DNA from: Klebsormidium nitens
Lineage: Eukaryota > Streptophyta > Klebsormidiophyceae > Klebsormidiales > Klebsormidiaceae
NCBI GenBank assembly: GCA_000708835.1
Contig: DF237155.1
Span: forward strand, 79,496-143,495
Reading direction: 5' to 3'
Length of the DNA: 64,000 nucleotides
Both the position numbers and the translations under genes were made by a program. Of this stretch, positions 21,328-34,116 are shown piece by piece (positions within the stretch are counted from its first letter, which is position 1; every line of letters starts with the position of its first letter). The notes under the pieces are model-generated. The model was not told where the DNA came from. It did not search any database and was given only the letters and a program-made list of their open reading frames with translations.

Positions 21328-22335
21328 CTATTCTGCTTTCGCAGCCACCTCGTGCTCCGTTTTCTCAAGCCCTCCGCCCTTCTTCTCTAATTTCGTCAGG
21401 TGAAGAGCCACAGCCGGCGCGGGTCCCAGAACGAACGCCCAAGCCACCACACAAAATGCTTCCAGTGGCCCGACCTCGAGCAGAGCACAGTACGCAAAGC
21501 CAAGCGTCAGCCCAGTAAGAACCAGCAAGTAGATTTGCGCGACCATCTCGGAAGGCCCGACCGAGGTGCCTTCCGCCATGGAGAGCACCGCGCGGAACTG
21601 CGCCCAGGCGGACGGATCGCTGGCGACGAGCGAGGACGCGAAGACGTGCCACGCCCAGCCCACAGAGACAGCGATGAGGAAGTCGGTCTCTCCTGTCCTG
21701 AACGCAATCTTCATGTCTTCATCTTTGTTTCCGCGAATGGCCATGTGAAGACGCCAGAAGACAGGGACTCCGATGACCGGGAGAAGCATTGCAGCCGGGA
21801 TGAGCGCCCAGAGACCTGCCCGGACGACCAAGAGCCGCATTCCGAGCGCTGCGATGATGAGAAAGTGGGTGGTCGTGGACAAGGACACGTCTGCTTTTGC
21901 TACTGTCAGCCCATTCCTCTGAGCGGAAGCAATGATGTTGCACGGGGGCCAGAAGCGGAGGAACGAGCTGCGCGCGCACAGAATGGGGGCCAGGAGCTGA
22001 GAGGCTTTAGTCGGAGCCCGCGCGCGGGGCCGCGACTCGTCGTTGCCTCTCGCCACGACCAGCAGAAAGCAGATGTGGAGAAGACAGAGGCACTCCCCGT
22101 AAAAAAGCAGCGCCACAGGGTTGTAGAACACGGCGCGCAGAGTTTCAGCTTGGATGCAGAAGCACGCGCGCGCCGCTTTCACGAGCAGCGCGAGCGGTCG
22201 GGTGAGGGGCCACGCCGTTCCCCCGCAGCTCTCCGTAAGGCGCAAGCCCACGGCCGTGAGGGACAGCAGAAAAGTCGCGCCGAGGGCGGCGGCGGCCGCG
22301 CATGCCAGCAGCTGGCGGCGGGTCGAAGGCGCCAT
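21328..22335 (-). CDS. Multi-pass membrane protein, local family copy 3
   Basis: Intact single-exon frame of 335 residues beginning MAPSTRRQLLAC at 22335. It aligns end to end with copy 1: the same basic N-terminus, ESCGGTAWPLT block, ECLCLLHI span, WHVFASSLVASDPSAW block, LTLGFAYCALLEVGPLEAF and the closing LGPAPAVALHLTKLEKK. About seven or eight hydrophobic segments are visible. The C-terminal tail is charged and cytosolic-looking. A long open frame on the opposite strand (21400-22419) is a GC-rich shadow. Function unknown. With copies 1 and 2 it shows local gene amplification in both orientations within 6 kb. Confidence 0.8.
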   Translation of the reverse strand: MAPSTRRQLLACAAAAALGATFLLSLTAVGLRLTESCGGTAWPLTRPLALLVKAARACFCIQAETLRAVFYNPVALLFYGECLCLLHICFLLVVARGNDESRPRARAPTKASQLLAPILCARSSFLRFWPPCNIIASAQRNGLTVAKADVSLSTTTHFLIIAALGMRLLVVRAGLWALIPAAMLLPVIGVPVFWRLHMAIRGNKDEDMKIAFRTGETDFLIAVSVGWAWHVFASSLVASDPSAWAQFRAVLSMAEGTSVGPSEMVAQIYLLVLTGLTLGFAYCALLEVGPLEAFCVVAWAFVLGPAPAVALHLTKLEKKGGGLEKTEHEVAAKAE

Positions 22336-24249
22336 GGCGAGTCGAGGAACGTGTGTCGATCAGCGAGAGGGAAGAAGCGAGAGATTAAGACGCGAGACGT
22401 CTGCGGGTGGCGGCCTTAAGCTTCTGCGCGAGCTCTCCGTGATGTGAGTCGCCCGTTTTGATGGATTTTGCCTTGATCAAGAGCAAAGACTCGTAAGCTG
22501 AGACAGTCTCAGAATGAAGACGACGTTCGCACCTGTTACAAAGGCTGAAACTTGTGAAGGGGGAGACAGTGCATGCATTTGCCCCTCGTAAGATGCTAAC
22601 ACGTGGCTAACCGTCACCATAAGACGAATCTTGGTGGTCGAAATCTTCGACGACTTCCTTAGCCGCCCCACGCATGCTTGGGTCCCCACCCGTCATCTGA
22701 GATGCAAACACCTGAGAGGCATACAGTATTCTTACGAGTGTCTCAGTCGACAGGGCAGCTAGTCAAGACCCCAAATGATGGGAGTGATCTGACTGCAAAC
22801 CCGCCTGCTATCGAGCTGATTCAAAACTACCGGGCCATTTCACCCGCCATCTGGCAGTTAAAGTTGGCGCTTAAAAAGACTGGCGAGTCGCAAGCAGAAA
22901 CGATTTCTTATTAGTCAAATCATGGCACCCTAGTATTACACCTGCTTAGCTTGCAAGATGCCATGGCATGCCCGCCGCCTTTACTGTATTCTGCGGTCTC
23001 AACCGTGACTCCGTTCAGCTACACAAATTCGGCGGCCTATTGAAGAACGTACATGCGCTGCCGGTCTAGCTGCTGCAGCACCGTCATGCCGCACTGAAGC
23101 GCGTACTAGAGAATCAATCCTCGAGGATCGTTGAATGATCGCAGCCTGGGCGAATCACAAATATGTGTACAGCTACCAATAGCTAAAGAGTACACAACGG
23201 TACTCGAGGATTTAGCAACTGGCCCCTGGCATGGATCATGATGCATGTGCGCTGATATGCGCAGTACTGCCCTAACCGTTGAGTGCATGGTCGATTAATT
23301 AAGTATACGTATACAACCGAGTGATTTCAGCACACAGACTTCACTGTCGCTATTCTTGGGCAAACAAAAGCGGCGGGGCCGGCCGCGCCCTTAACACAGA
23401 TTAGACGATCACATGAATTACTCGATTGAAGCGTTCATGGGATTACTTGTACGTGTAAACATGAGCCTATCTGCACAAATAGTTCGTCCCCTTTCCCATC
23501 GGTCCATTTCGGAACTTAAAAGGAGAGTTTGATGTAGTACCTCGTTCACGCACCGCTGGCATAAGCTTTGCCGGACGGTCTTACTCTGTTCAAAGAAAAC
23601 TTATATCTGGTGCAACCTGATCTGTCAGCTTTCTCCTTGGGAACAACTTCTGTCCTATCAATCGGTTAGCGCCAGCTTTAATGAAAGCCTTGCAAGGGCA
23701 TCGCCGTGCAAGTATTTGCACTTGGCATAATCAAGCGACCGGAGTCTGTGCACTTTCGCACCAGGAAAAGCGCCAGCTTTTACACTAGCGGTAGTCTGTC
23801 ATAGACAAGCCTTGCGTGGATGGGGCCTTGATGGCTGTCCGGCGGCTCTGAGAAGCGTAACCCAGACCTTTGTTTGCACCACAAGCTGCCCTAAACCCTC
23901 AGTGCGCCTGCAATGAGCGTGCGAGAGGAGCACCATCACATTAGTTGCTTTCGAGACACACCCTTTTGCGTTCTGAAAGTCCTACGGTCGTCGATATCAA
24001 ATAGATGCACTCGCAGATTATTCTGGCCCCCTCTGCGGTTGCCTGTGCACCTCACTAACTTGGGCAACGGAAGCGAGAACGAGCATGAGTGGTCTTCTGC
24101 ATTGCGTGCTCGATCAAGCATTGTGTCTACGCAACAGAATCTGACTTTGTAGGGGCGAACGCGGACGCACAGCTCACCGGCTATTCGCAGGTTTGCCATT
24201 GCAGGCGGCGGCTTGGAAAGCGGTGCTGTTCAGGGCTGAACACGAGTAC
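22336..24249. other. Intergenic, no supported gene
   Basis: About 1.9 kb. A 78-codon plus frame (22678-22914) and an 87-codon minus frame (23936-24199) have no domain or junction support. Nothing else recognised. The upstream part holds the promoter of membrane-protein copy 3. Confidence 0.4.
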
Positions 24250-27200
24250 TCAGGCCGGTTCCCTGTCATCTCGGACGTTGTAGTTGCGGACCTGGGGCGG
24301 CTCCGCCTGCCGTCGCTGCTGGACGGCTTTCAGCTTGGCGCGCTGGCTGGCGGTGCCCTGCAATGACAAAGAGCAATTCGTTGGTGGACTGAGCCAATGA
24401 TGCGAAGGAGGAGAAGCTTCTTGCCTTGCTGCTGGAAACAAACGGGGCCATTTGGAAACTGGTCTGAGTACAAATACAGCGGGTCAAGACCACGAAGAAT
24501 GTGAAACTAAGATGCACATGAAAGGGAAGTCTGTTCCAGCAGGAGGAGCTTCTTCGTAAGCATGGGGACGTAAACGAATATTAAAATTGAGCGAGGGTTC
24601 ACGTCTCCATCACCGCACGCAAATCAATAATAGGCCATGTAGCATTCGATTCCACGGCGTGGTAAGCGTGGCAACATAGAGAGGCCAGCCCAGCAAATCC
24701 AAGCGCCTGCTCAACCGCAAAGGTCTCACCTTGTGAATGATCTCCACAATCGTCGGCCTTGGTGCTTGAACCCCCGCCACTACAAACGGAGCCCCGGCAG
24801 GCGGCATGGCGCCCCCTTTGCTGACGGCCGCTGACCTCACCCCCTCGGTGGGCTTCCCTTGCGCCTCTCGTACGGCATTCGTCTGAGCCGTGAGAGGCCT
24901 CGTGGTAACAAGCGGCACCGACCTCTGCCCAACAGGCGGTCTTACGAAGGGCGCAGGAAGTTCGGGTTTTGGGTCCGCCACAACTGGGTTAGGAAGGTTC
25001 ACAGAGGGGTTAGCGGCCGTCCGTTTCTTCAAATCCGCTCGCAGGGCGTTACTGAGCTCCATCAGACGGTCCCTCTCCTCACCCAGCCGCCGCACTTCTT
25101 CTAGCGCTAAAGACAGTTGCTCGCCCGGCGGCGCATGACCCATACCTAAACCCTCATAACCCTGCCCAAACCCACTTCGCCCCGCGCCTGAACTTGGTGC
25201 ACTTTGCCCGCGCTCGGGCCCGGGCCCAATCCTTGGGAGGTGTGCAGGCGCATACAGTGGAAAGAGTCCGGGTGGCGGCTCATTCACACCAGGGTGCTGC
25301 AGGCTTTGCACAGTGGTGAGAACAGGCTCCAACCGGGCGCTCATCTGCGCCAGCCGCTGCTGCACCGTGCCCAGCTCATACCGGAGCTGCTCCACCTCGG
25401 GCGTGTTCACACCGCCCCCGCCAGCACTTTCTCCGTGGTTTCCCCCCTGGCCCTCTATCGACGTTACACCTGCCACGTCAGCAACAGAACCTCCCCCGGC
25501 TCCCGTCATATGGTTGCCTAACCCGGCCGAGCCCTGCGGTTCAGATCCAGCCTTTGTTCCGCCCCCAGCCGCAACACCCAGAGACTCCTCCTCATTTCGG
25601 GCGCCCTCCGTCCGTGCGGGTCCCGTTCGCGGCGTCATGGCGACCACTGCCCTCTTCTGTAGCTCTTCCATTTCGCCCCGCATATGGTGCACCACCGCCC
25701 GGATCTGCTCGTTCTGAGCCGCCATCCCCGCCAAGCTGCGCCGCAGGAGCTCATTCTCTTCCTCGAGCTCCTCGTTTCCTGCTAACTCTCCATCCCCTGT
25801 AATCCGAAACCCAGAATGCTCGTCGTTCTCATACCCACTTCTTCCGGCCCTTCCGCTCTCGACCTCCTCCGCCGCATCTTCGTATGCCTTGAAAAGCTTA
25901 TGTGGGCGATCCCTTGGTGACTTCAACCCTCCCCCGGGGCCTGGCGATGCCGCGAAGCTCATGTGCAGGGAAGGAATTGGCGACGGCGCCGGCAGGGGGG
26001 ATCCCAAAGAGCTTGCGCCACCCCCCCGATGCGGGACTGCAATTGGGGGTGGCCTTTTTGCTCCCGAAAACGCACCTCCTGGCGTAGGGGCAGTGGACGG
26101 GCGTGGAGGTACAAAGCTTGGGGGACTTTGAGGCCGCTGTTGATGGGTTTTGACGAGTCGTTGCAATTCGTGTGCCAGTTCTGCCGCGCGCTCTTCGGCC
26201 TGCTTGTGGAGGGCGTTGGCGTGGTCGCGCTGCTGCTGTAAGCTCAGAATGAGAGCCTCGCTGCGGGCGACGGCCCGGCGCTCCTTCTCCTCGGCATCCT
26301 GCGGAGGAGGAGGGCAAGGCAGAGTAAAGACGCGGGGCTGGGAGCGGACAGGATGGGATGTCGTGAGCGGTCCTACAAAGGCAGACCATTGTTGACGGTG
26401 CCGATTAGGCAAATGATAATAAGGACGGAGAGCAGTTGCGCATTTGTGACCAGCACCCTTGCTGAATTCCGAGGACGTGAAACTGGTAGTGAGCAGGCGC
26501 AGTAAATTGCAAATGCAGCAAAGCGCTCTGCTACAAGTAGCCCAGGAGACGTCATGACCTAAGAGAGCAAACTTAATTCCTGAGAGACGAGAACTAAACC
26601 CAAACCGCATCAGGAGAAAAGACGCGATTTCCAAGGAGCACCAGGCCCAACACGCGCCCAACGGGTGGAGCTATCGCCTACTGACCTGCTCGCCTCTCAA
26701 CGTCGCCTGGACCACCTGCCTCTGCAGTTCCTTTTCCCTGGCCGCCCCGGCGACCAGCTGCTCTTTGTAGTTCGCTACATCCGCCCGCCGTTCCTCCAGC
26801 GTCCGCTGCGCCGCATCCAGCTTGGATTGCGCCGCATCTAGTTCCGCGCCCTTGCGCCACAGCTGGTCGGTCAACTCCTGACGCGTTTGCTCCAAGCGAT
26901 GGTCTTGGTCGGCGCTTGCGGCAAGGGCTGCGTCGAGGCTGCGCTGGGCGGCGGCCGTTTGCTCCTCCAGCTTGAGCTCTAGCTCGTGCACCTGCAAAAC
27001 GAAGAAAGGAGAGAAATCTGAGCTTTGAAATCGACCTGCTTTCTAACGGTTGCAAAAGCAGGGAACAGCGTCTTTTGCGGATCACGGGCGTGAAGCAGAT
27101 CGAAGGCCGCTTCTGTTGGTGTATTACAGTCCAGGCTTTCGAGGATGATGAATGCTGGGGCAAACAGCGTTGTTGCCCGTACACGTCAATTGACGGATCG

Positions 27201-30200
27201 ATGAGTCGGTAACCGATAGGAATAACGCTGACCCTATGCTGAAACCTTTCTACTGTGGTAATCCCCATGTAATATGGTAATCGCCATGAAAGAAGCCCTC
27301 TACGACCGAACGAATCAAAACAGAGATCCATTCAACGATCCTTCCCATGCGGTCACAAAGCAGAAGGGGCCGCAGGCTAAGAAAAGTACCGCTTCGAAAG
27401 TCAAGCTCCTCTTCACATTTCCAACTTCGTACCAAATCACGTACCAATCCACTAAAGATCGAACTTGAGACCTGGGCTGACCTGCTTCTTATAGCTCTCC
27501 CCCTGCTCCAGTTTGTGCGCCTCCGCTTCTTGGGCCCGCTTCACCGCCGCCGCCACCTTCGCCTTCAGGGCCGCCGCCTCGTCCTCCGACCGGCGGGAGA
27601 TGCTCGCGAGTTCGGCCGCATGCTCCTGCTGCTGTCGAGACATCATCTGCTGCACCGCGCTCAGCGCCGCCACCTGGAGAGGGGCACTCTGCCAAGTTGG
27701 TGCTCAGCGTAAACTCTTGGTGACATTTTCCCAAACAATTTCCTCAAAGGAGGAAGCCTAATCTCGGAACCTTCGCACTAATCAACTTAACCTTAGTAAG
27801 TTGGACCTCAGCGCCGCCACCTGGAGATGAGCAATTTTGCAAGTTGGTGCTCGGCGTAAGTTCGGACGGTATTCCTTGCTGAAGAAAGCCTGACGTCTGT
27901 TTCCTTCCCAAGGGCAACTTTTAGCTCAGTAGTCGGACGGCGCTACTTTCGTCTGACGCGTTCGCCAACTGCGATCGTGTCGTTACTGTCAGTGCAGATG
28001 TGCTCCCAATATTGGCATGCCGAATGCCGAATCTGGGCTGATCCAACTTGCCATTGAAATGCCTCCGTTGACGACTCCCACCGAAGAAAGCAGACGCTCA
28101 CCAGTTCCGTCGTCTTGTCCCCGAAGTCCTCCTCCATCTCTTCGTTGCGCTTCAATGAAGCGTTCAGCTGCGCCTGCAGTTCCGCTCCCTCTGTTTCTCG
28201 CAGCTCGCGCACTTTCTCCAGCTCCCACGACAGGGCCTGCCACCGGATTCAAATCTCAGCATAAGAAGCGGCAGCTATGGGGCGGAGATGAGTAGTAAGT
28301 TCACAGCTTCAGGAGCAACTCGCTTGAAATAAGTGCTCGCAGTTCTCGTGGGCATCGAAGAATTTATTTAGATACGTGATGCGTGCCACGAATCGTCGGC
28401 GGCAAGGCGTTCGATTAAACAGAGTAACTTTGACACGAGCAAGGCTTGAGAGTCAAATTCCATCGGACTTCGAAGTTCTTCAGTTGTCACGGTAAGAATC
28501 GCACTCCGTATGCATATAACACGTGAAGCCTGCAAGGACTTGCTCTTGCATTCGAGCCGAGTGCATCTCACCCATGCAGCGTTCATGATAGAGCACATGC
28601 CTTGCAAAATTGCCAGAAGGGAAAGAGTCAGGCCAATTGAGCGGGTTTACCTCGACTTGTCGCTCCTTGGCCTCCAGAGTAGCGCGCAGCTTGGAGCTCT
28701 GCAAGACACGCACTTGCATTTGATACGCCAACTATCCAACCGTCGCAGTTTGAGGGCTCGTAGCAGACAGCTAAGTCAGAGCAGGTTGACAATAGTGCCA
28801 AGGAGAATTTAAGCGACTTGAGCAAAGACAAGCGGAGCCAAAGGTTACAACAAGGCCCCATCTTCTGTGATGTAAAGAGATTGATCTACTTACTATCGGC
28901 CGCCAAAAACACATCCTGCCCTCGAAGAAGCATAAGGTTAGCGCGTCTGCGTCCAATCTTACATCGTCCTGTAGCTGCTCGACCCCCTCTTCCATCATGC
29001 GCAACTTCCGCTCCTGCACGCCGGTCACCAAAATCAGCTTCTGATTCGAGAGCAAGGGGCCTCCGGCAATCAGAAAAAGTAACCTTTCCCTAACCTGGTC
29101 AGGGTAGCTCTCTAGGATGCGCCACTTAAGAGTGCAACTCTTTACTTTAGCACTCGATGGTTGAACAAGTTTTGGAGACTGTCAAAGATTGGATCGATCC
29201 AGGTTAGATGCGAGAAGATTCATGGGACTGGAAACCCGAGTCTCTGACATGCAAGGCTGATCCTGAGAAAACGACAGCAGGACTGACCAGTTTCTTGCAT
29301 TGCTGCTCGGCGCCAAACGTTTTCGCAGTGGTCTCATCCAGGCACAGCTGGCTTTCTGTCTCCTGCTTCAGCAGGTTCTCCTCGTACTGCCGCGTCAGCT
29401 CTCGCCGCTGCAGGTCCAGCGCCTCCTGGGCCTCTGCCACCTGGCGCATCAGGTCTGCCGAAAGCAGGGCCGTGCTTAGCAACCCAGAAGGTTTCTCTCC
29501 AAAACACTGAGCGCACTTTGCGTAAAGAGCACTCTTCTCATTGCGACAACAAGAGGTCGTCAAACAAGGGCTGGAGCGAATATAGAGGGCACGGTGCCAG
29601 TGCAACTGAAGCAGCAGTATGGTGCAAACAGCGTCCTCAGCAGATCCTTTTGCGGTTGCATAGGTCAATCCGTGCAGAGAGCTGCTCACCGCCGTTGATG
29701 GCCTCAAAGGCCTGCCGTTGTTTACGGAGCTCTTCCTCGCAGTGCCACTGTGCTTGTTCTACCTGCTCCCGCGCCTCAACCACCTTCTGCCTGGAGTGCG
29801 CCGCATCCTCCTCGGCTCGTCTCCGCTCCTGCATGGAAATGAGTTGAGGTGAAACAGGTGCCCGGCGAGAATGATCGGAGTGCTTGAGGTCGCAGCTTTG
29901 TATGGGGTCCTTCCTTATGGGAACCAAGATCTCCTCCTGCCAAATCACGAGGAGCCATTGAAGGTTTCGAGTCGGTGAATTTGGCGTTTGTCAATTCCAA
30001 TGTTCGATCTGCTTCCATAAGCGACTGATGCACTTTCCTTAAACCCATCCTGGGCCATCCACCATACAAATGCATAGTCTCTAGCTTTCACAAACACACA
30101 GGGCACCTTCACTCAGAAGAGAAGGGAAAGGGGGCAGAGCGGCATGAATATTAGGTCCCAGGTCGGCCTATGCTTCATCTCATACGATTTCGAAAGTCAT

Positions 30201-31027
30201 GAGTCCCAAAAAGCAAAGAGAACATGTTATTTCAGCGTTCCAAAAGCCTGGCACGCCAAGCACGAGGCAAGCCTGATTCTTTCCAAGAGTCTCCTATGCA
30301 CGTCAGGCCCCTCACCTCCTGCAATTGAGCCTCAGCATCTGCAAGGGCTGAGCGCGCCTCCTTGAGAAGTCTTTCCCCATCAACCACTGCTGCTTGCAAT
30401 CCGGAGAAAGAAGCATCGTAGGCCTCCAGCTCAAAATCTCGTGCTTCCAAGAGGCTCAAGTTGTACTGCTCAGAAGAAGGGAAGGGGTGCTTTAATTCGA
30501 GATCACGTCTAATTGTCTTTTGATCCAGCATTTGAGGTAACATAATACCCTGTTTGAGGACTTGCTAGAGGCACAAATACTCCGCTGTGCCGTGCTAGGT
30601 CAAATGTCAAAGAGCCTGTGATCACAGACAGAGAATCAGAAGGAGGCATACTCACCTGGAAGTCTTCCTGAAGCTGTGTGAAGTTGTCGGTGACTGCATC
30701 CAGATCAGCTTCCCTGGACAGCAGCTGCAAGAAGACCCGGCAGTATTCAGAGTCATTTCTCACACTGAGTTGGTTTCGCCCCTGTCCAAGTCAAGCACAA
30801 CTCAGTGCGACTCTTTACAGAGTGGCCTCACACCAAAACCCACTTGAAAGTCTCACAGAGCAGCTTGTGGCACAGTTGCGAGCAGTCAAGAGCAGATAGG
30901 AATCAGCGCAATCTATACTGACCTTCTCCTCAAGCTTCTGGATGCGCTGCTCCCAAAGACTGACAATCTCCTTCTCCTTCTGGTCAATCAGATTCTTGAA
31001 GAAGCCCTCATCAGACGCCCGCACCAT
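24250..31027 (-). CDS. CCDC57-like coiled-coil protein (centriole/cilium)
   Basis: Twelve exons: 30923-31027, 30656-30724, 30316-30465, 29690-29828, 29288-29454, 28963-29040, 28651-28698, 28102-28236, 27482-27673, 26686-26991, 24730-26298 and 24250-24357. Frame is kept at every junction, giving 1021 residues. The N-terminal 250 residues match animal CCDC57 in layout: an FFKNLIDQKEKEI opening, then FTQLQEDFQYNLSLLEARD running into ELEAYDASF (animal form LQEDF-YNLQVL-ERD-ELERYDAAF). Residues 1-490 are nearly continuous coiled coil. Residues 500-950 are Pro/Gly/Ser-rich and disordered, with short coils. The C-terminus ends VRNYNVRDD. Human CCDC57 is a centriolar-satellite and microtubule protein that acts in centriole duplication and ciliogenesis. 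A similar role here is inferred. The ATG at 31027 sits next to an AG, so an untranslated 5' exon is likely. Confidence 0.75.
27661..27870. repeat. Duplicated exon-edge fragment in an intron of the CCDC57-like gene
   Basis: About 60 bp at 27661-27725 (the first few codons of exon 9, its CAG acceptor and the adjoining intron) recurs at about 27808-27870 farther up the same intron. Shared words are GCGCCGCCACCTGGAGA and AAGTTGGTGCTC-GCGTAA. The upstream copy therefore carries a second potential acceptor but no remaining exon. Confidence 0.65.
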
Positions 31028-34000
31028 CCTAAGGGTAAAGAAAGTTAGAAAGGGCTTCAGGGACCAGATAGAAACACTGAGACGTTCTGACCTCATCTGA
31101 CCTCATGTTGGAACACAGTATCTTGGCAAGCTGACCAAGTGACGCACAATGTACCGCTCAACATTTAGCTTCTCTGCGGTGAGTGGGCAATAAGCGTGGA
31201 AACACACAGCATTGCCTCATCTTCCAACTCATGATGCGTCTTCCAAAGCTAAGGAGGGAGGGCTATGGGGTATAAAATTCTGACATGTCAAGTGCTGAAG
31301 CAAGATGGGGCGCAGCAGAGTCTTTGCAGGGTGCTGAGAACCAGTGGTCCTGCTCCTGTAGGCCCTAAATTGAACTCTTCTGCATTGGCTCTTCCCTGCC
31401 GGCTAAAGAAAAGGCTTCACCAACAACTGGACACTGCAAAATAACCTTTGTTGCACGCCTTATCGACAGCGAGAGGGCAGCAACCAGCACTCTTTTGATG
31501 CGGAAACGAATGAGCACTCCAGGTCAAAGATGCAATCTGACCTTCAAACGGATCGCAAGTATTGCAGCGGCCTCTTTACTAAGCTCTTACAGTCTGCCCA
31601 AGGGTTTTACCTCAAGCCTCAGTTGTTGGCTTGCTATCCTTATGCGATGCTGCAGCATACCGCGGGCATACCGCCGTCCCTGATCGTGGTTTAAAGTTCT
31701 ATTAAATCTCATGCTCCTCCAAGATTGCGACACTGGTGGACCTGCCCAAAGGTCCTCTCTTCAATTCCATCTTGTAGGCAGTTGGGAATCGCGGATGGGG
31801 CGTAGCCCAGCTTATCATTGAACCAATTTCTGATGTAGCCCACATGTGCCCAGGCAAACCAGATCTCTGCCAGCTCACAGACCGATTCAGCACCACCATG
31901 TCACAGAGCCAAAAGCAAGGGCAGGTCTAGGTCTTTGACAATTGGGATCATCATTGCTTCAGGACACCTTCAAGTTCCAACCCGCCTTCCGATGAATGCC
32001 CTCCATGAATGAATCCCAAATGGGTATGTACTGTCGTTCTTCAGAGTTTGAATTTGAAGTTTGAGCTTTCAACTTGCCTAAAAGTTGCATGACATTGAAG
32101 CAGCGCCCCCTCAATGCTCATGCAGACTCGGAGTCAAAGGCCGGGGGCTGGAATGCGACTCCTAACCGCGGGTTCGAATTTGACTAACCCCGAATCCTAT
32201 CTTACGGGGTTCAAGGAGGGAGGGGGTGCCTATCAACGGTGGCGGCTACGAGCGAAGAAGCTGCGCGCGTGCTGTAACGGGTTTCCATCGGACTGACTGT
32301 GACTTGACTCTTGAGTGTCTACGATTCTTGAACTTCATGGCGCCCTGAGATTCATCAAAGGTTGCGAATCGGCGGCTACCAATTTAATCTTCCCATCTAA
32401 ATAGGTATACAATTACACTTATAACCATGATTTCACTTTTCTACTTTTCCAATTCGACAAGCACCCACAATGTCACAATGACAATCAGGTCGGATCAGTG
32501 ATGCAATGAGATAGCGAGATCTCAGATAGCCAGGTTTTGAGGCATGAGTCTGATGAGTGCTGTGGCCGCGGCACTCTGGCACGCGTACATGGGACTCTGA
32601 TAAGCTGATAATTGGCCTTGGCCAACGCGAAAACTCGCGGCCGCAATCGTCTTGATTACTTCGTCCTGTAGTATCCTTAGGTATCATCCTACCTAGTTTC
32701 AGTAATGTGATCACATGATCATCATATGATGCATGCACTCCATGTCCCGGGCCCAGATGATCGAGGTATATTCTCTCGAGTATCTTCAGCCGTTTGACTT
32801 CTGGGTCGTTGACCACGGCTCTGAGTCGGCGGATCCAGCTTCTATCAAATACATACAGTCGAGAAGGGACCTTCAAGTTCACTTCATAGAGTCTCATCGG
32901 TGAAATTGGACACACGGTGACGGTTAATTAGCGCTATGCAGAGGTATGAACATCTAAGAGCTCAACGTAGTCGCGGCCTCGTTAGGGGACCGGTTAACGT
33001 TGATGCCAGGTTTATTCACGTAAATTAAACGCCCCCTTCATGGTGGATAAGTTGACGATACATCATGATACGATCGAGACTGCAAGTACAACATGCCTTG
33101 ATGGCTTCCCTAGCTTATCAAAGCTTTGTGCCACACACATCTGCACATCCGGTAGCCACAAGACGGTTGTCTGAAGGCAAGTCACGCTGATTCAAGGTCG
33201 CGAGTTCTGAGCTACTTGGTGTGACACTAGAAATCTTTGATGAGGAGCCTGCTGTGTCTGACTTAGAGATGGTTGACCGAATTGCCTACTCAAACGGCTC
33301 GAAGGGCCGCGTCAAGCCAAAATTTTGTCAAGGAATTTGCCTCAGTTCTGACGGCCACCTTGGGAAATCACAGCCTTGTTTGAAAATCATTTGTCCAGGG
33401 GCCTTTCCTCTACATTGCACCGGTCATTTTTCAAACCATAATAGAAAAACAACTCTTAAGGCTTCAACTTTTCAATCAAACCTCAGAAGCTCTGGTGGTT
33501 CATTCCGTTTGACAGAGAGATCTTCAGACAACCATCAACCCAAGAGTATTGCTCTCTTTGAAGCGCTTGAGGTAATCTGCTGCATGTCAACCGCACCAAA
33601 AGGCACTAAAATCGGAAGCACCTACCTGAGATGATTGTTGGGAAGATTAAAACTGAATGTCATTGAAAAACAATCAGAGCGCCTTGACACAGCTTGGAAG
33701 CTCCCTCTGCAAACGTTGGCTGACAAATCTGATCAAAGATGGAACTGCCAAGAGGTTGACCTGAATGATGTTTCTTTTGATTCACTCTCTCGCTGCCACA
33801 TCAGTGGGTTTGACTGAACCAACAGGACACAGTGCCACAAATGTTCAATTCAGATCTTAAGCACAACCCAGAAAGCAGGCAGCGATGTTATTGAAGGCAG
33901 TAGAAACAGCAATAATCTGGCAGTTTGCTGAAGTCTAGACTTCAATCTGGATTTATTGCCAGTACACCATGACCAAGGCAGTCAAAACCAGCTTGTTCCT

Positions 34001-34116
34001 ATGATTATGTCAAGTGCAACAAGAAGTACCTGCACCTAATGAAGGACCACCATGCTCTAACTTTGATGCTCACCGTCGAGTGGCACCTTTTACAGCAGCA
34101 GAATATCTTTGACCTT
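31028..34116. other. Intergenic, 3.1 kb between the CCDC57-like gene and TBCA
   Basis: Should hold the promoter and any 5' untranslated exon of the CCDC57-like gene and the 3' end of TBCA. Open frames at 33221-33634 and 33635-33817 (plus) have no domain or junction support. One minus frame (32433-32915) looks more protein-like and is listed separately. Confidence 0.4.
32433..32915 (-). CDS. Hypothetical protein, 160 residues, unsupported
   Basis: A complete frame beginning MCPISPMRLYEVNLKV. The first half is plausible protein (FDRSWIRRLRAVVNDPEV, then KRLKILERIYLDHLG), while the second half is rich in Ser, Arg, His and Cys and looks random. There is no signal peptide or membrane segment and no family I recognise. 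It could be a decayed or transposon-derived fragment. Kept only because its first 75 residues are less random-looking than other intergenic frames. Confidence 0.25.
   Translation of the reverse strand: MCPISPMRLYEVNLKVPSRLYVFDRSWIRRLRAVVNDPEVKRLKILERIYLDHLGPGHGVHASYDDHVITLLKLGRMIPKDTTGRSNQDDCGREFSRWPRPIISLSESHVRVPECRGHSTHQTHASKPGYLRSRYLIASLIRPDCHCDIVGACRIGKVEK

Noticed and set aside
21400-22419. 339-codon plus-strand frame opposite membrane-protein copy 3
   Set aside because: It is the antisense shadow of a conserved frame in GC-rich sequence; its product is rich in Arg, Gly, Glu and His with no domain, while the minus frame aligns with two paralogs.
32100-32185. tRNA-like GGTTCGAAT motif
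   Set aside because: No acceptor stem, D-arm or anticodon arm could be built around it.
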